Source: Qaidamihabitans albus (lineage in GTDB: Bacteria; Actinomycetota; Actinomycetes; Mycobacteriales; Pseudonocardiaceae). Taken from it: a stretch of 64,000 nucleotides of DNA. The notes under the pieces were generated by a model, which saw only the letters and a list, made by a program, of their open reading frames with translations, ran no database searches and was not told where the DNA came from. Location of the stretch: assembly GCF_016464705.1 (NCBI RefSeq), contig NZ_JAEHOB010000001.1, forward strand, positions 248,001-312,000, written 5' to 3'. This document shows, in pieces, positions 15,935 to 25,259 of the stretch; the first letter of the stretch is position 1; every line of letters begins with the position of its first letter. The translations under genes were made by a program, and so were the position numbers.

Positions 15935-16861
15935 ATGGAAACGCTCTTGCTGTTCGGCCTCGCCGGTATGCTCGCCCAGCTCGTGGACGGCTCGCTGGGC
16001 ATGGGCTACGGCGCGACGTCGACGACCGCACTGGTCGCGTTCGGCACGGCGCCGGCGATCGCGTCCGCGTCGGTCCACCTCGCGAAGGTCGGCGCCTCGC
16101 TCGCGTCCGGCGTCTCCCACTGGAAGTTCCGCAACGTCGACTGGCGGACGGTCGGCATCCTGGCGGTGCCCGGTGGCCTCGGTGCCATCGTCGGCGCGTT
16201 CCTGCTCGTGTCGCTGTCCGGCGGCGTCGCGGCCGTGCTGATCAGCTCGATCCTGTTCCTGCTCGGGCTCTACGTGCTGATCCGGTTCGCCTTCCTCAAG
16301 CTGGGCAAACTGATCACCGACAAGCGCCCTGGCGCACGGTTCCTCGGCCCGCTGGGGCTCGTCGCCGGGTTCGTCGACGCCACGGGTGGTGGCGGCTGGG
16401 GGCCGGTCGCCACCACGACGCTGCTGTCGAGCGGGCGGCTGGAGCCCCGCAAGGTCGTCGGGTCGGTCAGTGCCGCCGAGTTCGTCGTTTCGGTCGCGGC
16501 GAGCGTCGCGTTCTTCTTCGCGCTCGCCCAGAACCAGGGGATGAACTTCCTGGTCGTCGCCGGGCTGCTGGGCGGCGGCGTGCTCGCGGCCCCGTTCGCC
16601 GCATGGCTGGTGCGGCTGATGCCGCCGCGCGTACTCGGTGCCGCGGCGGGCGGGATGATCGTGCTCACCAACGCCTGGCTGCTGCTGCGGGTGGCGGATG
16701 CGACCCCCACCGTCTTCGGCACGGTCTACGTCGCGATCGTGGCGCTGTGGATCGCCGGGCTGGTCGCCGCGGTCCGCTCGGTGCGCGCCGAGAAGCGGAT
16801 GAACGCGCTCGTCGGCGAGGACTCACCACCGGCGAAGCCCCACCAGGCCACCCGCCGCTGA
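15935..16861 (+). CDS. TauE/SafE-family sulfite/anion exporter
   Basis: 308 aa with eight or so hydrophobic segments. The two half-repeats of the family begin with LVDGSLGMGYGATSTTAL and GFVDATGGGGWGPVATTTLL. Family members export sulfite, sulfoacetate or related organosulfur anions through the inner membrane. The upstream Cys-ending leader peptide supports a sulfur link. The C-terminus is a short cytosolic basic tail. The exact substrate is not visible. Confidence 0.85.
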   Translation: METLLLFGLAGMLAQLVDGSLGMGYGATSTTALVAFGTAPAIASASVHLAKVGASLASGVSHWKFRNVDWRTVGILAVPGGLGAIVGAFLLVSLSGGVAAVLISSILFLLGLYVLIRFAFLKLGKLITDKRPGARFLGPLGLVAGFVDATGGGGWGPVATTTLLSSGRLEPRKVVGSVSAAEFVVSVAASVAFFFALAQNQGMNFLVVAGLLGGGVLAAPFAAWLVRLMPPRVLGAAAGGMIVLTNAWLLLRVADATPTVFGTVYVAIVALWIAGLVAAVRSVRAEKRMNALVGEDSPPAKPHQATRR

Positions 16862-16882
16862 CGTCGCGGCTAGGGTGACGCC

Positions 16883-17776
<894 letters not shown>

Positions 17777-17778
17777 CC

Positions 17779-17824
17779 CTCGTGAGTGGTGACGCGCGTT
17801 CTAACTCGTGTCTTCACTCACGAC
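17779..17824. repeat. Palindromic 3'-end repeat, copy 2
   Basis: Arms CTCGTGAGTG (17779-17788) and CACTCACGA (17815-17823) flank a core GCGTTCTAACTCG, the CT-centre orientation. The inner arms are more diverged than in the other copies. The purC end just upstream (CCCTCGTGA) repeats the first bases of the arm, as if the edge had been duplicated. Confidence 0.85.
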
Positions 17825-17873
17825 TCACGCGGATGTCAACGCGTCGTCATCCCGGTCGGGCCTACTGGGAGTC

Positions 17874-18554
17874 GTGGACGCGTGTTTGCTGGTGTCGCTC
17901 TCCGGGATCGGCCCCCGGACGCTGCATCGCTGTGCCGACCTCGCGGCCGAGCTGGGCCGGCGTGCCGTGCCCCTTTCGATGCTGTTCACGCCGAGTGCCG
18001 AGGACGGCTCCCCGCAGGTGGCCGAGTGGATGCGGGAGCGGGTCCGCGGCGGGGACACCGTGCTGCTGCACGGCTACGACCAGCGCGTCCGGGCGGAGTT
18101 CGCCACGCTGCCCGCGCACGAGGCGCGGCTGCGGCTGATCGCGGCCACGTCCGCCCTGGACCGGGGCGGCCTGCGCACCGAAGGGTTCGCGCCGCCGCGC
18201 TGGCGGGTGTCGCGCGGCACGCTGGACGCCCTGCGCCAGCACGGGTTCTCCCTGTGCGCCGACCTCTCCTCCGTGCGCGACCTGCGTACGGGCGGGGTCC
18301 GGCGGGCGCGGGTGCAGGGCTTCGGCAGCCAGCGCCAGCGCACCGAGACGGTGCGGTGCTTCGCGCTCGTGCTGAGCGCGGCGCGGGCGGCCCGCCGCGG
18401 TGGCCTGGTCCGGCTGGGGGTGGACGCCGCCGACCTCACGCGGCCGGGCCGGCGGCAGGCGTTCCTGGACGCCGTGGACATCGCGCTGGAGAACGGCGCC
18501 GTCGGCGGTGCCTATCTCACGGCGTCGCCTGCTCGCCCCTCGGCAGCACCCTGA
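17874..18554 (+). CDS. DUF2334-like (polysaccharide-deacetylase fold) protein
   Basis: 226 aa from GTG 17874; in-frame codons reach back to 17808 but run into the palindromic repeat, so a later start is preferred. The opening CLLVSLSGIGPRTLHRCADLA and the later RGGLRTEGFAPPRWRVSRG match DUF2334-like proteins, a branch of the polysaccharide-deacetylase superfamily. The metal-binding His pairs of true deacetylases are not obvious, so activity is uncertain. It overlaps the convergent MBL-fold gene by 38 bp at the 3' end. Confidence 0.65.
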   Translation: MDACLLVSLSGIGPRTLHRCADLAAELGRRAVPLSMLFTPSAEDGSPQVAEWMRERVRGGDTVLLHGYDQRVRAEFATLPAHEARLRLIAATSALDRGGLRTEGFAPPRWRVSRGTLDALRQHGFSLCADLSSVRDLRTGGVRRARVQGFGSQRQRTETVRCFALVLSAARAARRGGLVRLGVDAADLTRPGRRQAFLDAVDIALENGAVGGAYLTASPARPSAAP

Positions 18555-19152
18555 CCTCCGTGCCCGCCGGTGCGAGGTTGGTGAACAGGCCGTAGTGCAT
18601 CTGCGGGCTGGCGAGCACCGCCTCGTGGATCGGCACCGCGACCCTGGGGGCGACCGCCCGCAGGAAGTCCACGGCCTCGGCCGCCTTCAGCCACGGCGCG
18701 GCCGTGGGCAGGCCGAGTACGTCGATCCCCTGGTCGGGCACGAAGAAGGAGTCGCCGGGGTGGTAGAAGGCGCCGTGCTCGAACACGTAGCCGACGTTGG
18801 GCACGATCGGGATGTCCCGGTGGATCATCGCGTGCTGGCCGCCGACCACGTGCACCGTGGCTCCGCCGATGGCGAGTGTCGTGCCCGGCTGCGCGGTGTG
18901 CGAGGACAGGCCCAGCTTGGCCACCGTCTCCGCCGAGCCGGGGTCGGTGATCAGCCGCGCCCGCGGGTTCGCCGCGAGCAGGCCGGGCAGTTTCTCCGAG
19001 TCGATGTGGTCGTAGTGCTGATGCGTGATCAGCACCGCGTCCAGCTCCCGCTCGCCCTCGAAGCCGGTGGAGAAGGCGCCGGGGTCGAGGAGCATCCGGG
19101 CGTCGTCCGCTTCGAGCAGTACGCAGGAATGTCCATAGTGGACGATACGCAT
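18517..19152 (-). CDS. MBL-fold metallo-hydrolase
   Basis: 211 aa from ATG 19152, preceded by GGGAGAAG. The metallo-beta-lactamase motif is THQHYDHID; further ligands lie in GGQHAMIH, FYHPGDSFF and PIHEAV. It resembles the UlaG-like small MBL proteins that hydrolyse a metabolite in the cytosol. It is oriented away from the ArsR-type regulator gene, 31 bp downstream of that gene's end on the same strand. The substrate cannot be told from sequence. Confidence 0.85.
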   Translation of the reverse strand: MRIVHYGHSCVLLEADDARMLLDPGAFSTGFEGERELDAVLITHQHYDHIDSEKLPGLLAANPRARLITDPGSAETVAKLGLSSHTAQPGTTLAIGGATVHVVGGQHAMIHRDIPIVPNVGYVFEHGAFYHPGDSFFVPDQGIDVLGLPTAAPWLKAAEAVDFLRAVAPRVAVPIHEAVLASPQMHYGLFTNLAPAGTEVRVLPRGEQATP

Positions 19153-19183
19153 CGGCTTCTCCCTACGGTCTGGCGACACCACA

Positions 19184-20119
19184 CTACGCGCGCAGCAGGG
19201 CGTCACCAAGAGCGCTGCGGCGGTAGTGCACCGCCCTTCCGCGGCGGGCGGCGATGAGCAGCCCGGCGTCCCGCAGCGCGGTGAGGTGCCCGGAAACCGT
19301 GGCCGGGGAGAGGCCGAGCGCCCCGGCGAGCGCCGTCGTGCCCGCCGGCTCGTCGAGCGTGTACAGCAGCGCAGCCTTGGTCCGCCCGAGCACGGCGGCC
19401 AGCGCCTCCGGGGGTCTGGGCTCGGGTTGCCAGACCCGTGCCGCCCCCCTGGCCGGGTAGACGAGCGCGGGCTGCCACGGTGGCAGCAGCACCACGGCGA
19501 CGTCCGGCCAGCCGAACACGCTCGGCAGCAGTTGCAGCCCCCGCTCGTCGAGTCTGGCGCGGTTGCGGGTGGGGGTCTGCACCAGCACGGCGTTGTCGGT
19601 CAGGCTCACCCGTGGATGGACCTCGCCGAGCATCAGCGCGAGCCCGCCTTCGGCCAGCCGGCGCGAGCGGTGTTCGATGTCGGCGGCGAGGACGTTCGCG
19701 ATCCGTGACCAGTGCGGCGCGATCAGCTCCGTCCAGGCCAGTTCCAGCTGATCGGCGAGCAGGTCCCTGGCGTGTGCCGGGTCGGTGGGCAGGCCGGTGA
19801 GGTCGGCGTCGACGAGCGCGAGCTCCGCCGCCACCTGCTTCGGCGGGGTTCGCCGGACGAGCGCGAGCTGCTCCTCCGCGGTAGTGGCCGGTCCGCTCGT
19901 CGGCGGAGCGAGGAAGTCGGTGATGTAGCGGCGGGCGCTCAGCACCGCCAGCAGTTCGCGGATCGGCAGGTCGCGCGCCGCGCCGGCGAGCCACGGCAGG
20001 TGGGCCGGGTGCCGCCGGGTGCCGGCCAGTACGCGCAGCGCGCCGAGGGCCTCCTCCAGCGGGCAGATGGCGAAGCGCACGCGGTGCGCGCTTGCGGGGG
20101 TGAGCACGAGCTCGATCAC
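19184..20119 (-). CDS. ArsR-type regulator with N-terminal DUF5937-like domain
   Basis: 311 aa from GTG 20119. The N-terminal ~200 residues (VRFAICPLEEALGALRVLAG...) match the DUF5937-like sensor region found before ArsR helix-turn-helix domains. The C-terminal winged helix is residues ~235-311 (TTALAGALGLSPATVSGHLTAL, RRGRAVHYRRS). No metal-binding Cys pair is visible. It is divergent from an MFS transporter and shares a 72-bp promoter region with a clear palindrome, so it probably represses itself and the transporter. Confidence 0.8.
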   Translation of the reverse strand: MIELVLTPASAHRVRFAICPLEEALGALRVLAGTRRHPAHLPWLAGAARDLPIRELLAVLSARRYITDFLAPPTSGPATTAEEQLALVRRTPPKQVAAELALVDADLTGLPTDPAHARDLLADQLELAWTELIAPHWSRIANVLAADIEHRSRRLAEGGLALMLGEVHPRVSLTDNAVLVQTPTRNRARLDERGLQLLPSVFGWPDVAVVLLPPWQPALVYPARGAARVWQPEPRPPEALAAVLGRTKAALLYTLDEPAGTTALAGALGLSPATVSGHLTALRDAGLLIAARRGRAVHYRRSALGDALLRA

Positions 20120-20133
20120 CGGCCACCGTCCTG

Positions 20134-20153
20134 GATTCGGAAATGACCGAATC
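20134..20153. promoter_or_regulatory. Operator-like palindrome between ArsR-type regulator and MFS gene
   Basis: GATTCGG-aaatga-CCGAATC is a perfect 7-bp inverted repeat with a 6-bp spacer, midway in the divergent intergenic region. It is the natural candidate for the binding site of the adjacent ArsR-type regulator. Confidence 0.55.
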
Positions 20154-20191
20154 AGTATGCGCCCGGCGACCGCGTGCACAGGCTTGGCGCC

Positions 20192-21319
20192 ATGACGAAT
20201 GGGGTGCTTGCCCGGCTGCGGGACACCGGTTACCCGCGGTGGTCCGTGGCCGCGCAGTTCGGTCGGTTGCCCTCGGCGGTCGCCCCGCTGGCGTTTACCA
20301 TCCTGACCACGGCCACCACCGGTTCGTACCGGCTGGGCGGCGTCATGATGGCGGTGTTCGTGGCCGCGGAACTCCTCGGCGCCGTGCCGGCGGGGCGGTT
20401 CCTCGACCGGGCCGGGCCGCGAAGGGGCATGGTGCTGCTGCTGGCAGGGGCGGCAGCGGGATTCGCCGCGCTCACCGTAGCGGCGGCGGTCGCGGCGCCC
20501 GGCGGCGTGCTGCTGGCACTCGTCGCCGTTCCGGGGTTGCTGGCGGGCGGCCTGGCCGGTGGTCTCCGGTCGTTGCTCGCGGGCGCGGTCCCCGACGAGT
20601 TGCTGCCACGTGCGGTGGCGGTGGACGCGATGCTCATCGACGGGGTGCTGATCGCGGGCCCGCTGCTCGCCGCGCTGCTCGCGTCGGTGCACGCGCTGGC
20701 TCCGCCTGCGGTGATGACACTGGCGTACGTGGCGTGTGCGGCGCTGCTGCCTCGCGGCGGCGGAACCGCCGTGGTGGCACCGGAGGGCGCGCGGCTGCCG
20801 GTGCGGGCGGCCGCTGGCTGGCTGGCGTGCGTGTTCGCGATCGGACACCTGCTCGCGACGATCGAGGTCGCCCCGCTGCCGCTGGCCGGGCGGCTCGGCG
20901 CCGGCGAGGTCGCGGCCGCGCTGATCGTGGCCGTGCTCTGCGGTTCGAGCATCGCGGGCAGCGCCGTGTTCGCCTGGCGCGGTCGCACGACGCCGGTCGC
21001 GGCGAGGGTGTTCCTCGGTGTCTTCGTCGGCGGTGGTGTGCTGGTCTCCCTGGATCTGGGCTGGCCCGGCCTGCTCGCCGGGGTGGTGCTTGTCGGCGCG
21101 TGCACCGGTCCGCTGCTCACCGTCGCGACGGTGAACCTGCAGCGCCTGCTGCCGCCCGGCCGCCGGTCGGAGGGGTTCTCCGTCGCCTTCGCCGTCCAGG
21201 CGACCGGTTTCGCGCTCGGCTCGCTCAGCGTGGGGCTGCTGCCGCTGGCCCTCGCGCCGCTGCTCGGAGCGGGCAGCGCGGCGCTCGCCTGTGCGATGCT
21301 GAGTCGGACCGAAAGGTAG
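20192..21319 (+). CDS. MFS transporter
   Basis: 375 aa from ATG 20192, with about 12 hydrophobic segments. The loop RFLDRAGPRRGMVLLL is the MFS motif A-type region between helices 2 and 3. It is likely an efflux permease regulated by the divergent ArsR-type gene. The substrate is unknown. Confidence 0.8.
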   Translation: MTNGVLARLRDTGYPRWSVAAQFGRLPSAVAPLAFTILTTATTGSYRLGGVMMAVFVAAELLGAVPAGRFLDRAGPRRGMVLLLAGAAAGFAALTVAAAVAAPGGVLLALVAVPGLLAGGLAGGLRSLLAGAVPDELLPRAVAVDAMLIDGVLIAGPLLAALLASVHALAPPAVMTLAYVACAALLPRGGGTAVVAPEGARLPVRAAAGWLACVFAIGHLLATIEVAPLPLAGRLGAGEVAAALIVAVLCGSSIAGSAVFAWRGRTTPVAARVFLGVFVGGGVLVSLDLGWPGLLAGVVLVGACTGPLLTVATVNLQRLLPPGRRSEGFSVAFAVQATGFALGSLSVGLLPLALAPLLGAGSAALACAMLSRTER

Positions 21320-21380
21320 TTGGCAGTCTGCCAGTAAGCGTCGTACGCTGGGGGCGAGCCGAGGCCGATGGAGGCATGTC

Positions 21381-22889
21381 ATGACCACCGTGCAAGCTCC
21401 GCGATCCGATGCCGCCAGTGCGAGCGCCGAGACGTTCGACTCGCTGAACCCGGCGACCGACGAGGTGGTCGGGACCTATCCCGTGCACACCGCCGAGCAG
21501 GTCGAGGCCGCCGTGGCCAGGGCGAGGGAGGCCGCGCGCTGGTGGGACTCACTCGGGTTCGACGGCCGCGCCGAACGCCTGCGCCGGTGGAAGGGCATCC
21601 TCGCGCGGCGGCTCACCGACCTCTGCGAGGTGGTCCGGCAGGAGACCGGCAAACCGCGCGGCGATGCGCAGCTCGAAGCCGTGCTCGCGATCGAGCACGT
21701 CGCGTGGGCGACCAGGAACGCGCGCAAGGTACTGGGCAGGCAGCGCCGCTCGCCCGGGCTGCTGCTGTCCAACCAGGCCGCGACCGTCGAGTACCAGCCG
21801 CTGGGCGTGGTCGGCGTGATCGGGCCCTGGAACTACCCGGTCTACACCCCGCTCGGCTCGATCAGCTACGCGCTGGCCGCGGGAAACGCGGTGGTGTTCA
21901 AGCCGAGTGAGTACACCCCCGGCGTCGGCAAGTGGCTCGCCGACGCCTTCGCAGAGGCGGTGCCCGAGCAGCCGGTGCTCCAGCTGGTCACCGGCTTCGG
22001 CGCGACGGGTGCCGCGCTCACCCGCGCCGACGTGGACAAGATCGCGTTCACCGGCTCGACCGCCACCGGCAAGAAGATCATGGCCGCCGCCGCGGAGAGG
22101 TTGACCCCGGTCATCATCGAGGCCGGCGGCAAGGATCCGGTCCTCGTCGACGCCGACGCCGATCTGGATGCCGCCGCGGAGGCCACCGTCTGGGGCGCGT
22201 TCTCCAACTCCGGCCAGACGTGCATCGGGGTCGAGCGCGTCTACGTGCACGAGCGCGTGCACGACGAGTTCGTCGCCAAGGTCGTCGAGCGGGCGGAGCG
22301 GGTGCGCGCGGGCTCCGGCCCCGGCGACCAGTACGGGCCGATGACGATGCCCGCGCAGCTGGACGTGGTGCGCAGGCACATCGCGGACGCCCTCGCGCGG
22401 GGCGGTCGGGCGCTGGTCGGCGGTGCGGACACCGTCGGCGACCGTTACGTCCAGCCGACGGTGCTGGTGGATGTCCCGGAGGACTCGCTGGCCGTGCGCG
22501 AGGAGACGTTCGGGCCCACGGTGACGATCGCGAAGGTCACCGACATGGACGAGGCCGTGGCCAAGGCGAACGACTCGGCGTACGGGCTCGGCTCGACGGT
22601 GTTCTCGAAGCGGCGCGGGCTGGAACTGGCGCGGAAGCTGCGGACCGGGCAGACGGCGATCAACGCGCCGCTGTCGTTCGCCGGCATCGCGTCGCTGCCC
22701 TTCGGCGGGGTCGGCGACTCCGGCTTCGGGCGTATCCACGGCCCGGAGGGGCTGCGGGAGTTCGCGCGCGCGAAGTCGATCGCCCGGCAGCGCTTCACGC
22801 CCCCGCTCGCGCTGACCACGTTCGCCCGCACCGCGAAGACCGAGGCGCTGGTGGGCAAGCTGATCGCCAGGCTGCACGGCCGCTCGTGA
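21381..22889 (+). CDS. Aldehyde dehydrogenase (succinate-semialdehyde dehydrogenase-like)
   Basis: 502 aa. Catalytic Cys is in NSGQTCIGVER, catalytic Glu in VIIEAGGKDP, and the NAD(P) site in AFTGSTATGKKI; IGPWNYPVYTPLG is also conserved. The C-terminal extension with a basic/hydrophobic tail and the overall profile resemble actinobacterial succinic-semialdehyde dehydrogenases (GabD2 type), which oxidise succinate semialdehyde to succinate. Aldehyde specificity is inferred. Its TGA stop lies inside palindrome copy 3 (CGC TCG TGA). Confidence 0.85.
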   Translation: MTTVQAPRSDAASASAETFDSLNPATDEVVGTYPVHTAEQVEAAVARAREAARWWDSLGFDGRAERLRRWKGILARRLTDLCEVVRQETGKPRGDAQLEAVLAIEHVAWATRNARKVLGRQRRSPGLLLSNQAATVEYQPLGVVGVIGPWNYPVYTPLGSISYALAAGNAVVFKPSEYTPGVGKWLADAFAEAVPEQPVLQLVTGFGATGAALTRADVDKIAFTGSTATGKKIMAAAAERLTPVIIEAGGKDPVLVDADADLDAAAEATVWGAFSNSGQTCIGVERVYVHERVHDEFVAKVVERAERVRAGSGPGDQYGPMTMPAQLDVVRRHIADALARGGRALVGGADTVGDRYVQPTVLVDVPEDSLAVREETFGPTVTIAKVTDMDEAVAKANDSAYGLGSTVFSKRRGLELARKLRTGQTAINAPLSFAGIASLPFGGVGDSGFGRIHGPEGLREFARAKSIARQRFTPPLALTTFARTAKTEALVGKLIARLHGRS

Positions 22890-22928
22890 GTGCGCACACG
22901 AGTTAGAACTCGTGTCGCCACTCACGAC
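22883..22928. repeat. Palindromic 3'-end repeat, copy 3
   Basis: Arms CTCGTGAGTG and CACTCACGA with core GAGTTAGAACTC (AG centre). It sits between convergent genes. The stop codons of both the aldehyde dehydrogenase (+) and the ABC exporter (-) fall within it. Confidence 0.9.
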
Positions 22929-24706
22929 CCGCTGGCGAGGGCGAGGGCAGGGCGGTCGCGTTCGAGCAGGGTGGCGTAGTGCCCGCCCTCGGCGAGCAGC
23001 TCCTCGTGGGTGCCGCGCTCGGCCACGCGCCCGCCCACCAGCACCACGATCTCGCCGGCGTCGCGGACGGTGGAGAGCCGGTGGGCGATCGTGATCGTCG
23101 TCCGCCCGGCCGACAACGAGTTGATCGCCTGCTGCACGGCCCGCTCGGTCTGCGTGTCCAGCGCGCTGGTGGCCTCGTCGAGTACGAGGATCGGCGGGTC
23201 GCGCAGGATCGTGCGGGCGATCGCGAGCCGCTGCTTCTCGCCGCCGGAGAACCGGTAGCCGCGTTCGCCGACGATCGTGTCGTAGCCATCCGGCAGCGCG
23301 GTGATGTGCTCGTGGATCCGCGCGGCGCGCGCCGCCTCGTGCAGGTCCTCGTCGGTGGCGTCCGGCTTCGCGAAGCGCAGGTTGTCGGCGACGGACGCGT
23401 GCAGCAGGTACGTCTCCTGCGACACCACGCCGACCGTCCGCGCCAGCGTCTCGAAGCTCAGGTCGCGCACGTCCACGCCGTCGATGGTGACCCGCCCGGT
23501 CGTGGCGTCGTAGAGCCGCGGCACGAGGTAGCTCAGCGTCGTCTTGCCGGAGCCGGTCTCGCCGACGATCGCCACGTTGCCGCCCGCGGGCACGGTGAGG
23601 TCGATGCCGTCCAGCGTGTCGTGCTCGCCGTCGTAGGAGAACCGCACGTCCCGCAGGCGGACCTCGCCGCGGACCGGGTCGAGTGCCACGGGCCTCGCCG
23701 GCTCGGCGATGTCGACGGGCAGGTCCAGGTACTCGAAGATGCGCTGGAACAGGGCGAGCGAGCTCTGCAGCTCCACCCCCGTCTGCAGCAGCGACATCGT
23801 GGGCCGGAAGAGCGTCTGCTGCAGCGTCACGAATGCGACCAGCGTGCCGAGCGAGGTCATCGGGATGCCCAGGAGCGCGCCCGCGCCGGCCGCCCAGTAG
23901 ATCAGCGCGGGCATCGCTGCCATCACGATCTGGATGGTCGACATGCGCCAGCGTCCGGCCATGCTCGAGGAGATCTCCAGCCGCGCCAGCCGGTCGGACT
24001 CCTCGGTGAACTCCCGGGTCAGCGACTGCGACCGGCCCATCGTGCGGCCGAGCAGGATGCCGCTCACCGACAGCGACTCCTGCACGCTCGACGAGATCGT
24101 GGCGAGCTGCTTCTGCCGCCGCGCGGTGATCCGCTTGCGCTCCGCGCCGACCCGGCGGCTGATCCAGACGAACACCGGCAGCAGTGCGAGCGAGACGATG
24201 GTCAGCCGCCAGTCGAGCGCGATCATCGCGATCACCGTGGCGACGACGGTGGTCACGTTGGACACCAGGGACGTGGCGGTCGAGGTCACGGTCGCCTGCA
24301 TGCCGCCGATGTCGTTGGCGATGCGCGACTGCACCTCGCCGGTGCGCGTACGCGTGAAGAACGCGAGCGACATCCGTTGCAGGCGGGCGTAGACGGTGGC
24401 CCGCAGCCCGTGCATGACGCGCTGCCCGACCGAGGTGGACAGATAGGTCTGCAGCACGTTGAACACGCTGGTGGCCACCGCGACGCCGAGCATGCCGAGC
24501 ACCAGCAGGGTCAGCAGGCCGGTGCGTTGCTGCGGGATCGCCACGTCGAGCACCTCGCGGAGCAGGAACGGCGAGGCCACCGAGACCAGCGACGACAGGC
24601 CGACGAGCAGGCCGACGACCGCGAGCCTGCCGCGGTGGGGCCGGAAGAGCCGCAGGATGCGCCGCACGGCGACCGGCTGCTGGCTCGGATTCTCGGCGAG
24701 TGACAT
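22922..24706 (-). CDS. ABC exporter, fused membrane and ATPase domains
   Basis: 594 aa. Residues ~1-330 hold six membrane helices of an ABC type-IV exporter. The ATPase domain has Walker A GETGSGKTT, signature FSGGEKQRL, Walker [13 protein letters not shown] and switch His in TIAHRLSTV. All motifs are intact, so it can act as a homodimer to export a lipid or drug-like compound. It is divergent from a MarR gene 57 bp away with operator-like repeats between them, so drug-responsive control is likely. Its last codons and TGA are in palindrome copy 3. Confidence 0.9.
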   Translation of the reverse strand: MSLAENPSQQPVAVRRILRLFRPHRGRLAVVGLLVGLSSLVSVASPFLLREVLDVAIPQQRTGLLTLLVLGMLGVAVATSVFNVLQTYLSTSVGQRVMHGLRATVYARLQRMSLAFFTRTRTGEVQSRIANDIGGMQATVTSTATSLVSNVTTVVATVIAMIALDWRLTIVSLALLPVFVWISRRVGAERKRITARRQKQLATISSSVQESLSVSGILLGRTMGRSQSLTREFTEESDRLARLEISSSMAGRWRMSTIQIVMAAMPALIYWAAGAGALLGIPMTSLGTLVAFVTLQQTLFRPTMSLLQTGVELQSSLALFQRIFEYLDLPVDIAEPARPVALDPVRGEVRLRDVRFSYDGEHDTLDGIDLTVPAGGNVAIVGETGSGKTTLSYLVPRLYDATTGRVTIDGVDVRDLSFETLARTVGVVSQETYLLHASVADNLRFAKPDATDEDLHEAARAARIHEHITALPDGYDTIVGERGYRFSGGEKQRLAIARTILRDPPILVLDEATSALDTQTERAVQQAINSLSAGRTTITIAHRLSTVRDAGEIVVLVGGRVAERGTHEELLAEGGHYATLLERDRPALALASGS

Positions 24707-24711
24707 ATACC

Positions 24712-24754
24712 GAGCATAGCTCTTAATTACCTAAGTTCACAATTACCTATGCTC
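24712..24754. promoter_or_regulatory. MarR-type operator region (paired repeats)
   Basis: GAGCATAG (24712-24719) and CTATGCTC (24747-24754) form an inverted repeat. Between them AATTACCTA occurs twice in direct orientation (24725-24733 and 24741-24749), 16 bp apart. The block is strikingly AT-rich for this genome and fills the divergent promoter region of the ABC exporter and the MarR gene. Confidence 0.6.
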
Positions 24755-24763
24755 TGCTAGTCT

Positions 24764-25198
24764 GTGTGGGTGGACACGGAGGAGAGCGAGGGCCGCCTCG
24801 GCGAGCTGTTCCTGCGGCTGACTCATCGAGCGCGCGCGCTACAGATCGAGCGCTTCGCCCCGCTCGGGCTGACCCCGGCGCAGGCGCGTGCGCTCAGCGT
24901 CATCGGCCGGTGCGACCGGCCGCCACGGATGGCGGAGCTGGCGGAGAAGCTGCACGTCGTGCCGCGAGCAGTGACACCGCTGGTCGACGCGCTGGAGGAG
25001 GCGGGTCTCGTGCACCGCCGGATCGATCCGGAGAACCGGCGCTCGACACTGCTCACGCTCACCGAACGCGGCCTGCGGCTGCGCAGGAAGGTGTACGAGA
25101 CGCGGACGGCCGCGGTCGAGGAACTCTTCACGCCGCTCACCCCGGACCAGCGCGCGACGCTGCTCGAACTACTGGAGACAGTGGACGAGGCCGGCTGA
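24764..25198 (+). CDS. MarR-family transcriptional regulator
   Basis: 144 aa. The winged helix-turn-helix is central: PPRMAELAEKLHVVPRAVTPLVDALEEAGLV followed by the wing RRIDPENRRSTLLTLTERG. The GTG at 24764 is taken as start; GTG 24770 is also possible. It very likely controls the divergent ABC exporter and itself through the repeats in the 57-bp gap. The ligand is unknown. Confidence 0.9.
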   Translation: MWVDTEESEGRLGELFLRLTHRARALQIERFAPLGLTPAQARALSVIGRCDRPPRMAELAEKLHVVPRAVTPLVDALEEAGLVHRRIDPENRRSTLLTLTERGLRLRRKVYETRTAAVEELFTPLTPDQRATLLELLETVDEAG

Positions 25199-25203
25199 CA
25201 GCA

Positions 25204-25246
25204 CGAGGGCCACCGGCACCGCGGGTAGCGGCTCCGGTGGCCCTCG
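25204..25246. terminator. Bidirectional hairpin terminator
   Basis: A perfect 13-bp stem: CGAGGGCCACCGG (25204-25216) with CCGGTGGCCCTCG (25234-25246), 17-nt loop. It lies between the convergent MarR and aldehyde dehydrogenase genes and could end transcription in both directions. Confidence 0.7.
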
Positions 25247-25259
25247 GGTGTGCGTACGC

